Shown here: positions 1 to 12,300 of the stretch, in pieces
Position numbering within the stretch: position 1 is the stretch's first letter
Layout: every line of letters starts with the position of its first letter
DNA from: Lepidonotus clava
Taxonomy: Eukaryota; Annelida; Polychaeta; Phyllodocida; Polynoidae
Direction of reading: 5' to 3'
NCBI GenBank assembly: GCA_936440205.1
Contig: OW387139.1
Location: 1,291,596 to 1,355,595, forward strand
DNA length: 64,000 nucleotides
Program-made: the position numbers and the translations under genes
Notes under the pieces: generated by a model
What the model was told of the DNA's origin: nothing
The model's database searches: none
What the model saw: the letters and a program-made list of their open reading frames with translations, nothing else

Positions 1-259
1 TTTTCTTTTTGAGAGATGATATTTTTATATTATAACATAAAGAATATGTTTTGTTATATTGAAATATATGTAATAATAAATCATAGGTATAGGAAATGTA
101 TTCTTTTAAATGAATTGCCATAATCTTAATCATGATTTAATAACGACATCAGAGACACAAGTATTTCAATGCTCATTATGGCAGAATGAACACTTGTAGT
201 AAAAAGAAAGACAAAAATATGTTATATCATTATCACAAAGAAATCAAGTTTGATCTTAC

Positions 260-371
260 AGTGCTATATCTCTCATTTCTTCCTGTTTCCCTTGCAGTCA
301 CAGTGGTCATCATAACTCGAACCGTTGGCACATTGAGGAAGGCTCCAAACACAGTCAGCAAGACACCACCA
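260..371 (-). CDS. Gene A exon 18: start of second IPT domain
   Basis: A 112-nt exon, acceptor TGCTGCCAG and donor GTAAGATC. It encodes GGVLLTVFGAFLNVPTVRVM, then TARETGRNERYST, ending in phase 0. It matches plexin GG-x-x-L-T-V-x-G-x-x-L. This is the last gene A exon in the window; the next one should lie left of base 1. Confidence 0.86.
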
Positions 372-3300
372 CTGGCAGCAGGAAATGGAGGAGCATTATT
401 TTATTCATTGTTAATTTGTATATTTTTTTTTCAATCAAATATAGGAACATTGGTCATAGCCATCACAAACCTAATAGATACAAAAGCAGAATCAGAGTCC
501 AAGGGGTGAATAGTAGACACTGTGGTCACCCTTCCAATTACCTCCTTTGATCCTGCTTTTGGTACAGAATGCTTTACTTTAGCAATGCTTTAATTTACAC
601 TGTATACTTCAATTTGTACACCACCCAGGAACAGGGCCTCATTGATGAAGGGGTAATGTGGCAAGTCCAATATCCATATAATTACATATTCTATTTTCTA
701 TTTCCCACATAAATATATTAATCAAATATATCAAATGCAATAAAAATGAAATAACTACAACATAACTTAAAATAACTTTCAATTTCCTTTTTTCTTTTAT
801 ACTAATAGTTTATATTTAACCACTAATGCCATTAAATTGAAAAATACACAAAACAGGAAAACAGACAATTGAATCCAGTCTTAATATGCAAATTAGGCCC
901 TGCCCACCTCATCAATATTCATTTTCGCTGGTTCCCTGATGCTACATAGCCTATTACGCACACCCGTCTCCACTCTCCAAGCAGAAACGGGGACATGTAG
1001 AGTTCCCTGCTAGGAGAGTGATGCCCTGCTGGGAGAGTAATGCCTGTCAATCATGTATGCTCATTTGCATACTAAGACTGGATTCAATTGTCTGTTTTCT
1101 GTTTTGTGCATTTTTCAACTTCATGATATAAGTCTTAAATGTAAAGTATTGGTATGAAAGAAAATAGGAAATAGAAAGTTATTACAAGCTCACTTGTAGC
1201 ATTTTCATTTATATACCATTTGATATATTTGATTAATATATTTATGTAGAAAATATGAAATAGAAAATGTTATTATATGAATATTGGACTTGCCGCATTA
1301 CCCCTGCATCCTCATTCTTGTAGTTCACATTTTTGTACGTCAAGCTTTGGCGCTTTTTAGTATTAGTTCACCAATATTCGCAGTTGCCTTTCTACAACCA
1401 TTCTTTATGACATGATTCTTTAAACTGATATGTACTCACAGAAACTAAAGTATTATCCCTAGGGTACTACCCTATTACCCAGAGACTGTTTGGTCTGGAA
1501 TCTTTACTTGGTGCATACAGTGATTTTTGTAGATTCCTTACCTTGTGAGGTACTACCCCTACCTTGATATGGTAATTCCAAACTCATCACTATCTTAATT
1601 CACGCTGAAACATATTCAGTGGTTTATATGTGTTTTATTCAGAATTCAGAATCCATCCAACCATGATTAGCCAATTTGATGACTTTCACCTGCAGGTTAG
1701 CCTTGATGAAAAAGCTTTAGTGAACGAATTTTCACTTTACATCACTAGTTTGAAATAATGAAAAACAAGAGATCATCATTTTTAAACCTGATTCCATATA
1801 CTTTAAATGTTTTTCAAGTTGATTTAAAATGTAGTAATTATAAGTGAATATATCTCAAATATTCATTAATTTCTATAGTGTTTTCAATGAGTTTGTCTTT
1901 ATAATTGCCCAACAAAAATTAGTCTGCAGATAATCAAAATACTATAAATCAGCTATTCGTAGTAGGACAAATTCAAGTTTATTGATGTGCTACGAACGTA
2001 TCCATACATTTCCAATTCTTTGTTGGAAAGATTCATAACAGAAATTTATCTTACTTTAGAATTGTTTCCAGTGGCTCAACTCTCAAGATGATAGGATCCG
2101 GTTCATAAGTAAAGAGGGCCCCAGAGGGAACGACCAGGCCTGGCCGTTGTAGAGTCACGTTGAGAGGACGATTAACCAAATCACTCTCAGTTATCTTTGC
2201 AGTGGTGCATATTGAAAGAACCTGTGACCTGCAAAGTGACAATAAAACTGATCCATATGAGGTATGATCCAGTGTAATCCTTAAAGCATCTGACATTTGG
2301 ATATTGCATCTTAAGGACATTTTAAAATAGAATTACACCTCATCTAATTCACTTTCTTTTCAGCTACAATAAGCATTCAGTGGTATAAGCATGTTGTAAC
2401 TTACTGAATGTGTACATCACATTGGATCATACCAAAGAAGACTTGATTCAGGAGCTCAAGGCCAATTCGGCCCGTGACAGTGACCAATGTTCCACCAGCT
2501 TCAGGCCCAGATGTGGGTCGTATGTCAAATTCCAAGTCTGTTGGGAAGGCACCAATGAGCTCAGATAAATATTACCCTGGTATAATAAATTTATAACCAA
2601 CTGGGGAGGAGGTTCTCAGTGGCTTATCAACCCTTGGTGTGTCAGGGGTATAGCCCTGGGCAGTCCTGCGGGCCCTGCCCTCAGTCTGATATGCCTAATA
2701 CACCTCGGGTTGATAACTTGTTGAGACTTTGGGATAGATTTATAAGAGTTTATGACAGTTTACAAGAGTTTCATTGTACAACACCATTTACCATACAATT
2801 TCTGTCCGTACAATAAAATCTCTGTAGCTACGAGCCATGAGATTTTTGTGCAACAGACCACTGAAATTGGTTCAAAATAGGGCAATAGTTGCATTGGGGA
2901 TAACTGCCTTAAGTGACCTTCATGAATGACACTGAACACAAACGTCAAGGTTTGTATGTCCCTGTCCCCCTCAGGGCCCCCGTCACAGCACCCAGTATGG
3001 ATGGGGGCAAATGAGCTGTGAACATCCTGTGACACAGGATATTTTCAGGGCCCCAGTCACAGCACCCAGCACACATACATTTAGAGCCTTTGGTACCTTC
3101 ATAAATGACACCTTACCTGAAAGGAGGCGGACATCAATGTCCTGTGACACACGTATGTTTTGTACGTCTCTGTCCCCCACCGCCCCCCTCAGGGCCTCCG
3201 TCACAGCACCCAGCACAGACGTGTTCAGGGGGACTGTGAACAACACAGCTACCTCATCGTCTGAGGTTGGTCTGAAAATGGAATAAAATACCAGATGGTC

Positions 3301-6300
3301 ATCTGCAACACTTTGTGTTTGCATAACAATATAATCGGAAGTATTATAATTTACAAAACTATGGTTAGTGTCCAGTCCAAATTTGAATTTATCATGAAAC
3401 AACTCCCTTGTTAGTAGTTTGTAATGGTTCACCCATCGATATTTGCAAAACTTGTCAGTGGAGAAATATTGCATGAAAATGTTAGGGAATTATTGATTGC
3501 TGTACTTTATTATCAAATCTTAATAGCTACCCCTGAAATGAAAAGCTGGGCACCAGTTTTTGAAGTAACTATCCAAAGATTAACTCTGCCCCAGTTTTTA
3601 GGGCAATTGACTTCAAATAGCACCTCCTAGACAGGAGATTTTCACAAACTTTGCAAATAATAAATAGTCCCTAGTCTTAAACCTGTTGCAACAAAAATGA
3701 AAGTACACCTTTTTATTGAGGGTCCTGTACGTCCCTTGAATGGTAATATTCAGCAACCAATACTTTGTCTAATAAGGCATGTGACATTATTGATGATACA
3801 TTCAAAATAATCATATCATCACACTTTGTTTATCATTCATCTCACATGTCAGTTATGATGTGATTTTAGTATCATATATAACTGACTATGCTTTCGGTAT
3901 TGGATGAAAATTATGACTAAATTAAATTATTATGTGTGATATAAAGAAACAAGGCCGATGTAATAGATAAGATGGTGGCTGGTCAGGCAGGAATACTGGA
4001 GAAACCATATCCCCAGCCAAGGTGTTTATAACAACTATGTTACAAGGTTAAAAGAATTTATCAAAATACATACATAACTCCCAGGAACTGAATATCAACA
4101 TTGATATCTGGGCCTCTGGCTATATTTCTTTGGACCTGAAATGAGATTGACACATTCTAGGTTGCTGGAAATTGCTCAAATAACAGGGATGTTGTTGATG
4201 CATCAACCAAAGTATTACATGTTTTTCTATTCTGTATTCCAGTTGTTTTTGTAGCCTTATTGCTGGTAAATAAATACGTTTCTTGTCATTTTATTGATCA
4301 AATAAGACGCTTTTGGCAAGGTTTATCTGTTGTTTATGTAGTTCCCAAGCCAGCAAGCATCATTATTTCCCTACTGGGCAATGATTTTTGATTATTGCTC
4401 TCCGGGGCAATAACGCTGACCATTTCCCACCACTCTCTCACAGGGCAGGACAACAGCAGACTGGGAGGATTGCTGGTAAAATCTTTGGGCAACTGGAATA
4501 TCAGGCAAGTTTGATATTTTTCTTTTCAGTTGCCCATCGCCTGTTGCCCAGAAAGCACACCATATCAATGGGGGAATCACCCAGTGATCTATTGAAGTCA
4601 CTCAGCAACCTTCACTGGCAATTCTTCCAGTCCCCTGTTGGCTGTCACCATTAGAGTCGGTATGGGGATTTAGAATTTTTTTTTTAAATTCTTTTATTTT
4701 ACCTGAAGACAAGTTAGCAGAGACAAGTTGCTAGTATTCTCTAGCCTCCAGGAAATAGTACAATATTACAAAAACATATATTTACAATCAAAGAAATGTT
4801 CTAATATACTTAATTTATCAAGGTATCAATATATTACAATCAAAAGATTGTTCATACCTGTAATTCTACAGATATGCTTAGATTGTTGATAATGTTAAAT
4901 AACTTTATAACCATAGGTACCAGGGAGAGATTACATCAAGTCGTTGTAATTGAAATGCTTCCAGCTCAATTTCACTTTCAAATAACTTATTCATTATGTT
5001 GTACCCGGTTTAAAAATAGGAAATATCGGATATACAATTGTTATAATACAAATCTATTTATAACAGTTTTGAATTTAGCATATGTGTCTGTATTTCGATG
5101 GACAGGATTTACTGAGTTCCATAAAATTACTCCTCTATAGTAAACATTCTTCTTTGTCTTCTCATAATTTGGTTTGACAGTAGTATACAAAACAGCATCG
5201 TGATTTCTGGTTCTTATCTCTCTAATATTTCCAATCTCCATATCATTTTGTTGTTTATACATATATAACAACAGTTGTTTACTACGCCTAGTACTCAAAT
5301 AATCAACCTTACATATATCATGTAAATGTTCAACAGATCTATACATATTATCACCCATACATGCACGTAATGCATTATTTTGATATCGCTGTAGTTTATT
5401 TAATAGTTCATTGTTTGAACCATCATAAATAATACAACCATAATCTATAACGGAGAGGATCATAGACTTATATAAGTTGATGGATGTATGCAAATTTATA
5501 TACCTTCTTATTTTCCATAATAATGCTATTTTATGTGATAGCGAGGCAAATAATACATCTAGATGTTTTTTAAAGGTCATGTGGCTATCCAGATATACTC
5601 CCAGATATTTATAGTTGTTGACTGTGTCCAAGGCAATACCGTCTATGGTAATATTACAAGAGTCTAATTTTTTAATTTTTGACGTCTGACCAAAATTTAT
5701 AAGCTTAGTTTTCTTAATATTAATAGACAATTTGTTATTATCACACCAGTTTTTAAAGTTTGTAATATCAAGTTGTAAATTATTTAGTGATTGGTCAACT
5801 GTTCTTGGTGTATAAATCACAGTGTCGTCTGCATATAAAAAATATTTACAGTTCAATAAAGAGACGGACAAGTCATTTATATATATCAAAAACAATGTAG
5901 GTCCAAGAATTTAACCTTGTGGTACTCCACATAAAATTTTCCTATGTGCTGATTTTTTGTTATTTACAGTTGTATATTGAGTACGACTATCCAGGTAGTT
6001 TTCAAAAAGCTTTAACAATTTTCCAACAATTCCCAATTTTTTGATTTTCTGGATTAATATTTTGTGGTTCACGGTATCAAAAGCTTTGGCCATTCCGGGA
6101 AATTTTTGATCTAATACACTAAAACACTTTGCCCTGGTTGAATTACTTTGCTATAAACCGTGTCAAGAAGTGTAAGGGATGTGTAAGAGCTCTTGCAGTG
6201 TAAATGGTATGGGCCATTACATAAGTGTCTCACAGGGGGTCCCCCCCCACCTTGCCTGTAACCCTGGAGCTGCCACTAAACTTTCACCTCCTTAAGTTGA

Positions 6301-9300
6301 CCCAATGACCTAGATAATATAGTATTATATGTGTGTGTATATGTATGTATGTGTGTATGTATGTATGTATGTTGTATGTATGTATGTATGTATGTATACA
6401 TGTATGTATACATGTATGTATGTATACATGATAACTTGTGGATGAAAAGAATCATTTAGGAAGTTTTATATCCCTCTTTAGAGACGGGGGAGGGTTCAGG
6501 GGAATGGCCCTGGTCTCCCCGTCCGTGGTTCCCTGCTGCTGACGGGATTAGGAGGAGTAGGAGCCGGGGAGGGCTCAGGGGAATGGCCCTGGTCTCCCCA
6601 TGCGTTGCTCTGTGGTGCTGACGGCATTAGGAGGGGAAGGGGGCCGGGGAGGGCTCAGGGGAATGGCCCTGGTCTCCCCGTGCGTTGCTCTGTGGTGCTG
6701 ACGGGGTTAGGAGGGGTAGGGGGCCGGGGAGGGCTCAGGGGAATGGCCCTGGTCTCCCCGTGCATTTATCTGTGGTGCTGACGGGGTTAGGGGGAGTAGG
6801 GGGCCGGGAAGAGGACAGGGGGACGGCCCTGGTCTCCCCGTGCGTTGCTCTGTGGTGCTGACGGCATTAGGAGGGGTAGGGGGCCGGGGAGGGCTCAGGG
6901 GAATGGCCCTGGTCTCCCCGTGCGTTGCTCTGTGGTGCTGACGGCATTAGGAGGGGAAGGGGGCCGGGGAGGGCTCAGGGGAATGGCCCTGGTCTCCCCG
7001 TGCGTTGCTCTGTGGTGCTGACGGGGTTAGGAGGGGTTGGGATAGGTTCCCCTATTTCCCAGCCTTTACTCCATGTCCCTGGCCATTCCTCTATGAATAG
7101 CCACCCCTAGCCAATAATGTAACAGGCCGGGGGGGGGTGCCAGGGGAAGGGTGTGTAGGCTGTGATATGCTGGGGATATGTCCAGGTAGGTCCCAATAAT
7201 GTAGCAGGCTCGGGGTGGGGTGGGGTGATGGTGCCAGGGGAAGGGTGTGGGGGCCGGGACATGCTATAAATAGTGTGGAAGAAAAGAATCATTTAGAAGG
7301 GTTTTAAGGCCGATTTGAGCACTTTGAAAAATTTCCAAATTCTAAATATTTATTGCTCCCATAAAAAGTGAACTATGGGTGAAAACTGACTTTGAGGTGG
7401 TAGCCCCAAGTGAGAGGGTCCATTCTATACATGTCAGGAAATTCTGTGACGATTACAACATTATCTAGAAAATCACAACGATTTTTACTGTTTTTTTCAC
7501 ACAGGAAAACTCAACCAGTAGATTTTGCTAAAACCTTCCAGGAATGATAATTAGGCCTTTCTAATACCAAAAATGTTGTTGAATTCATGGGCATCAAATT
7601 ATCAGGGGACACCTCAGGGACCAAGCCCTCAGAGGCCAGGCTGAAGTCACTTTACTCATTTCCCGGCCCTAGCTCCTTGATAATCTTAGGATGAAAGGAG
7701 CAGATGACTTGTGGAGGAAAAGAATCATTTGGTAGGGTTTTTAGGCCGATTTGAGCAATTTAAAAAAATTTCAAATTTGAAATATTCATGACTCCCAGTT
7801 GGAGTCAACTATGGGTCAAATGTGACTCTAAGGTTGTAGCCCCAAGTGAGAGGGTCCATTCTATACATGTCAGGAAATTCTGTGACGATTACAACATTAT
7901 CTGGAAAATCACAACGATTTTTACTGTTTTTTTCACACAGAAAAACTCAACCAGTAGATTTTGCTAAAACCTTCCAGGAATAATAATTAGGCCTATCTTA
8001 TGCCAAAAATGTTGTTGAATTTACAGGCATTGAATTATCAGGGGCCCACCTCAGGGACCAAGGATAGGTGCAGGTACCTGGCCCATTACATTATAGTGGT
8101 GGTTGGTTACCAACCGTCCCCCCTCCTGTATTGTTTCTATCTTGATTTGAGGCTCAGGCCTACCAGAAGGACACATCCAATCCCACTATGATGTATTAGG
8201 CTGGCCACCTGCACCCATCCTTAACCCATGAGTTGTCCCTGAGAAAATTTGCTGCCCATATATCCGACAATATTGTTGGCATGAGATAGGCCTAGATATC
8301 ATTTATGCAAGTTTTTAGCAAAATCCATTGATTGGGGTTTTCACTGTAAGAATTAAGGTAAAAATCTGTCTAAATTTCTAGAAAATGTTTTATTAGTCTC
8401 ACAGTTTCCTGACTAGTTTATAATGGTCATTCTTAGTCGGGGCTACAAGCTCAGAGTCAGTTTTGACTCATAGTTGACTCATACTGGGAGTCAAAAATGT
8501 TTCAAATTTGGAAATTTTTCAAAGTGCTCAAATCGGCATGAAAACCCTATCAAAAGGTTCTTTTCTTCCACAAGTCATCAGCTCTTTGCAACCTGAGAAT
8601 ATCAGGAGGCTAGAGGTGGCTATTCATAGAGGGATGGTCAGGGACATGGAGTAAAGGCTGGGAAATATGTAAAAGGATTTCCATCAATTAGGGGACATTT
8701 TTGGCATAAGATGGGCCTAATTATCATTTATGAAAGATTTTAGCAAAATCCATTGGTTGAGTCTTTCAGTATAAAAATAAGGTGAAAAATCTTTCTAAAT
8801 TTCTAGATAATTTTGTAATCATCACAGAATTTTCTGGCATGTATAGAATTGTCCTTCTCACTCGGGGCTACAACCTAAGAGTCACATTTGACCCATAGTT
8901 GACTCCTACTGGGAGTCATAAATGTTTTAAATTTGGATTTTTTTCAAAGTGCTCAAATCGGCATGAAAACCCTATCAAAAGCTTCTTTTCTTCCACAAGT
9001 CATCAGCTCTTTGCAACCTGAGAATATCAGGAGGCTAGAGGTGGCTATTCATAGAGGGATGGTCAGGGACATGGAGTAAAGGCTGGGAAATATGTAAAAG
9101 GATTTCCATCAATTAGGGGACATTTTTGGCATAAGATGGGCCTAATTATCATTTATGAAAGATTTTAGCAAAATCCATTGGTTGAGTCTTTCAGTATAAA
9201 AATAAGGTGAAAAATCTTTCTAAATTTCTAGATAATTTTGTAATCATCACAGAATTTTCTGGCATGTATAGAATTGTCCTTCTCACTCGGGGCTACAACC

Positions 9301-12300
9301 TAAGAGTCACATTTGACCCATAGTTGACTCCTACTGGGAGTCATAAATGTTTTAAATTTGGATTTTTTTCAAAGTGCTCAAATCGGCATGAAAACCCTAT
9401 CAAAAGCTTCTTTTCTTCCACAAGTCATCAGCTCTTTGCAACCTGAGAATATCAGGAGGCTAGAGGTGGCTATTCATAGAGGGATGGTCAGGGACATGGA
9501 GTAAAGGCTGGGAAATATGTAAAAGGATTTCCATCAATTAGGGGACATTTTTGGCATAAGATGGGCCTAATTATCATTTATGAAAGATTTTAGCAAAATC
9601 CATTGGTTGAGTCTTTCAGTATAAAAATAAGGTGAAAAATCTTTCTAAATTTCTAGATAATTTTGTAATCATCACAGAATTTTCTGGCATGTATAGAATT
9701 GTCCTTCTCACTCGGGGCTACAGCCTAAGAGTCACATTTGACCCATAGTTGACTCCTACTGGGAGTCATAAATGTTTTAAATTTGGATTTTTTTCAAAGT
9801 GCTCAAATCGGCATGAAAACCCTATCAAAAGCTTCTTTTCTTCCACAAGTCATCAGCCCCCGTGCGTTACTCTGTGGGACTGACGGGATTAGGATGGGTA
9901 GGGGGCCGGGAAGAGGTCAGGGGGATAGCCCTGCAGGTCTCCCCGTGGGTTGCTCTGCAGTCTAGGCCTTTACCAACACCTCTGGTCAGACATAGAAAGG
10001 GCTGGGAAATAACTAAAATGAGACAACCAAACATAGTGCTAATTATAGATGTCCCCAGCTGGGCGGGGGTGGGTGGGTGGGGGACCCCCTGTGAGACACT
10101 TATGTAATGGGCCATACCATTGACACTGCAAGAGTGTGAACACATCCCTTACACTTCTTGACACGGTTTATAGCAAAGTAATTCAACCAGGGCAAAGTGT
10201 TTTAGTGTATGAGATCAAAATCTTCCCGTGCAGGTCCACAAATATTGCAGTTGTGACCTCGCCTTTGTTTATAGTATTATAAATGTCATTAGTAAATTTT
10301 GAAATTGTATGTGTGGTTGAATGGTTTTTACGAAAACCTCCTTGTCTGTGATCTAATAAAGTATTTGCTTCTAAGTGAGTTGTTAGCCTATCATTTATAA
10401 CCTTTTCTAATATTTTTGATGGTAAGGGCAACAAAGATATTGGACGTAGGTTATTTACAGATTTCGAGCATCCACCTTTAGGAATTGGAATAATGTTTGC
10501 ACATTTCCATGAGTCAGGAAAAATACATTTCTCAAAACATTTGTTGACTAAGTAAGCAAACAAATCCGATTTAGCAATAATAGCATCGAGCAATACAGAA
10601 CTTGAGATATTATCAACCATAGATGCCTTATTTCTATTTATACATTTACAAATTTTAGCAATTTCATCAGGTCTAGTCAAAATCTCAGACAGTGTGACAT
10701 CAGTAGTATTTCCTTCATAGGACCAAGGAGCAGTAAGGCCGTCAGCTAATGTGGGACCAATTTCTGAGAAAAAAGTATTGATATAATCAGCAGTATCATT
10801 ATCTGGAACCAGTTGCTGTGTAGTATCGTCAACCAATGTTATCTTTTGCTTCCTATTGTTACTCTTTGGTATGACATTATTTACATTCTTCCAAAATTTT
10901 TTACTATCATTTCTATTTGCATGTAATTCATTTTTTATAAACTCAGACTTAGCATTCCGTACTAGCCTCAGGCATCTATTGCGAAGATTTTTTGCAATTT
11001 GCCAGTCTGTAGGAAGTTTGTTTTTTTTAGCCTTTTTAATTGCAATATCTTTGTCTTTAATAAAAGTAAAAAGGTCAGGGGTAATCCACAGCTCTTTGTA
11101 TTTATGTACTTTATAGGTTTTAATTGGACACATTTTGTCAAGTAATTTATGTACAACATCTAAAAATTGTTTCCAAATAGTTGATGGATTTTCAACTGAA
11201 TACATTTTGTTCCAAGATTGGTCATGAAGTTGTTGAGCAAAAACTTCTGCATTATAATTTCTGTACGAACGACCACGAAATTGCACCTTTTCATGTTTAA
11301 CTTTTATCTTCTTTTTATTAATGTAAATCATTTGGTGGTCGCTTAAACCCAGATCAAAAGTTCCAGCATTTGCTATATAGTTTGCATTTGTAAAAACCTG
11401 ATCTATACAGCTATTCTTTTGTAATGAGTATCTAGTGGGCCTATCAATGTATTTTAACAGACCATGTTGACTAAACAGTCATATTGCTCTCTTAACCTCC
11501 TGTTGTGTTTTATTTAAAAAATCAATATTAAAATCACCCAATACAAATATGTCAATATGAGCCAGGCTGAGTTTTTCCAGTATCAATCCAATTTTGGTTA
11601 AAAAATTATCAATATTACCTTGAGGTGGACGGTATATATTCAATACAGTAACATTTTTTGCAAGTGGAAAAATTATTTCAAAGATTTGACACTCCAAGTC
11701 TTTCTCACTGTATTGCATGTCCTGTAAATGATCAACACGACAATTCAATTCATTTTTTACATAGGTACATAAACCACCACCCTTTTTTACAGGCATATCT
11801 ATATTGTCTGACCAACTTCTATCATTTCTATGTAATGTATAACCATCAATATTTAAAACTGTATTTGGAAAGAAATCTACTAGCCATGTTTCAGATATAG
11901 TTATTACATCCAGCCCAGATTTTTCAAAGGCTAAGCGTATACTATCAATTTTTGGCCATAAACTTCTAATGTTGATATGTCCCATCTTTAAACCTTTATG
12001 GGTGTTTATTTGTGTTAAGTTGAATGAGCATTATACTGTTCATCGTTGTATTTCAATACAATCCTCCAATACCTATTATCATATCCTAATTGACCATCTG
12101 CATGGACTACAATTATAGGATCTTCCAATGCCTTGCTAATAACAGTCTGTATGATCTATGAAGCAACAAAACCATCCATGTAAAGCAACAAAAATAAAAT
12201 AATCATAAAGTCAGACTTTGTGTGGTAAGTCAGCTCTCTAATTTTATCCCTGTACCTGTATTTAATAATTCCCCAAAGAGCAAACATTACCTCTTGGCAA

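Larger units (their letters stand above)
6093..10230. mobile_element. Foldback-type DNA element nested in the LINE (4.1 kb)
   Basis: The ends are inverted repeats of about 150 bp, from TCCGGGAAATTTTTGATC at the left to GATCAAAATCTTCCCGTG at the right, including a shared CACTTTGCCCTGGTTGAATT core. Inverted symmetry continues inward: units at 7270-7560 and 7690-8030 are reverse complements of units at 8235-8560 and beyond, with a centre at about 8040-8230. No transposase is visible. The target site appears duplicated by 2 bp at most. Confidence 0.75.
4674..12115 (-). mobile_element. LINE of the CR1/L2-like group, split by a foldback element
   Basis: A minus-strand LINE lies in the gene A intron between exons 13 and 14 and is absent from copy B. 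A poly-A tail (T-run at 4674-4684) marks its 3' end. Without the insert at 6093-10230 it is about 3.3 kb. It carries endonuclease (11985-11479), linker and RT fingers (11331-10240), and RT palm with YADD (6093-5041). Two in-frame stops are visible: one after the endonuclease and one in GVPQG*ILGP. With the insertion these make it inactive. No ORF1 is visible, so the copy is probably 5'-truncated. Confidence 0.85.

Noticed and set aside
2983-3474. 163-codon minus frame taken as one exon
   Set aside because: Only 3271-3117 has matching splice sites and phase; the remainder is intron and exon-15 relic.
6925-7110. GC-rich frames in the 80-bp repeats
   Set aside because: They are repeat translations inside the foldback element.
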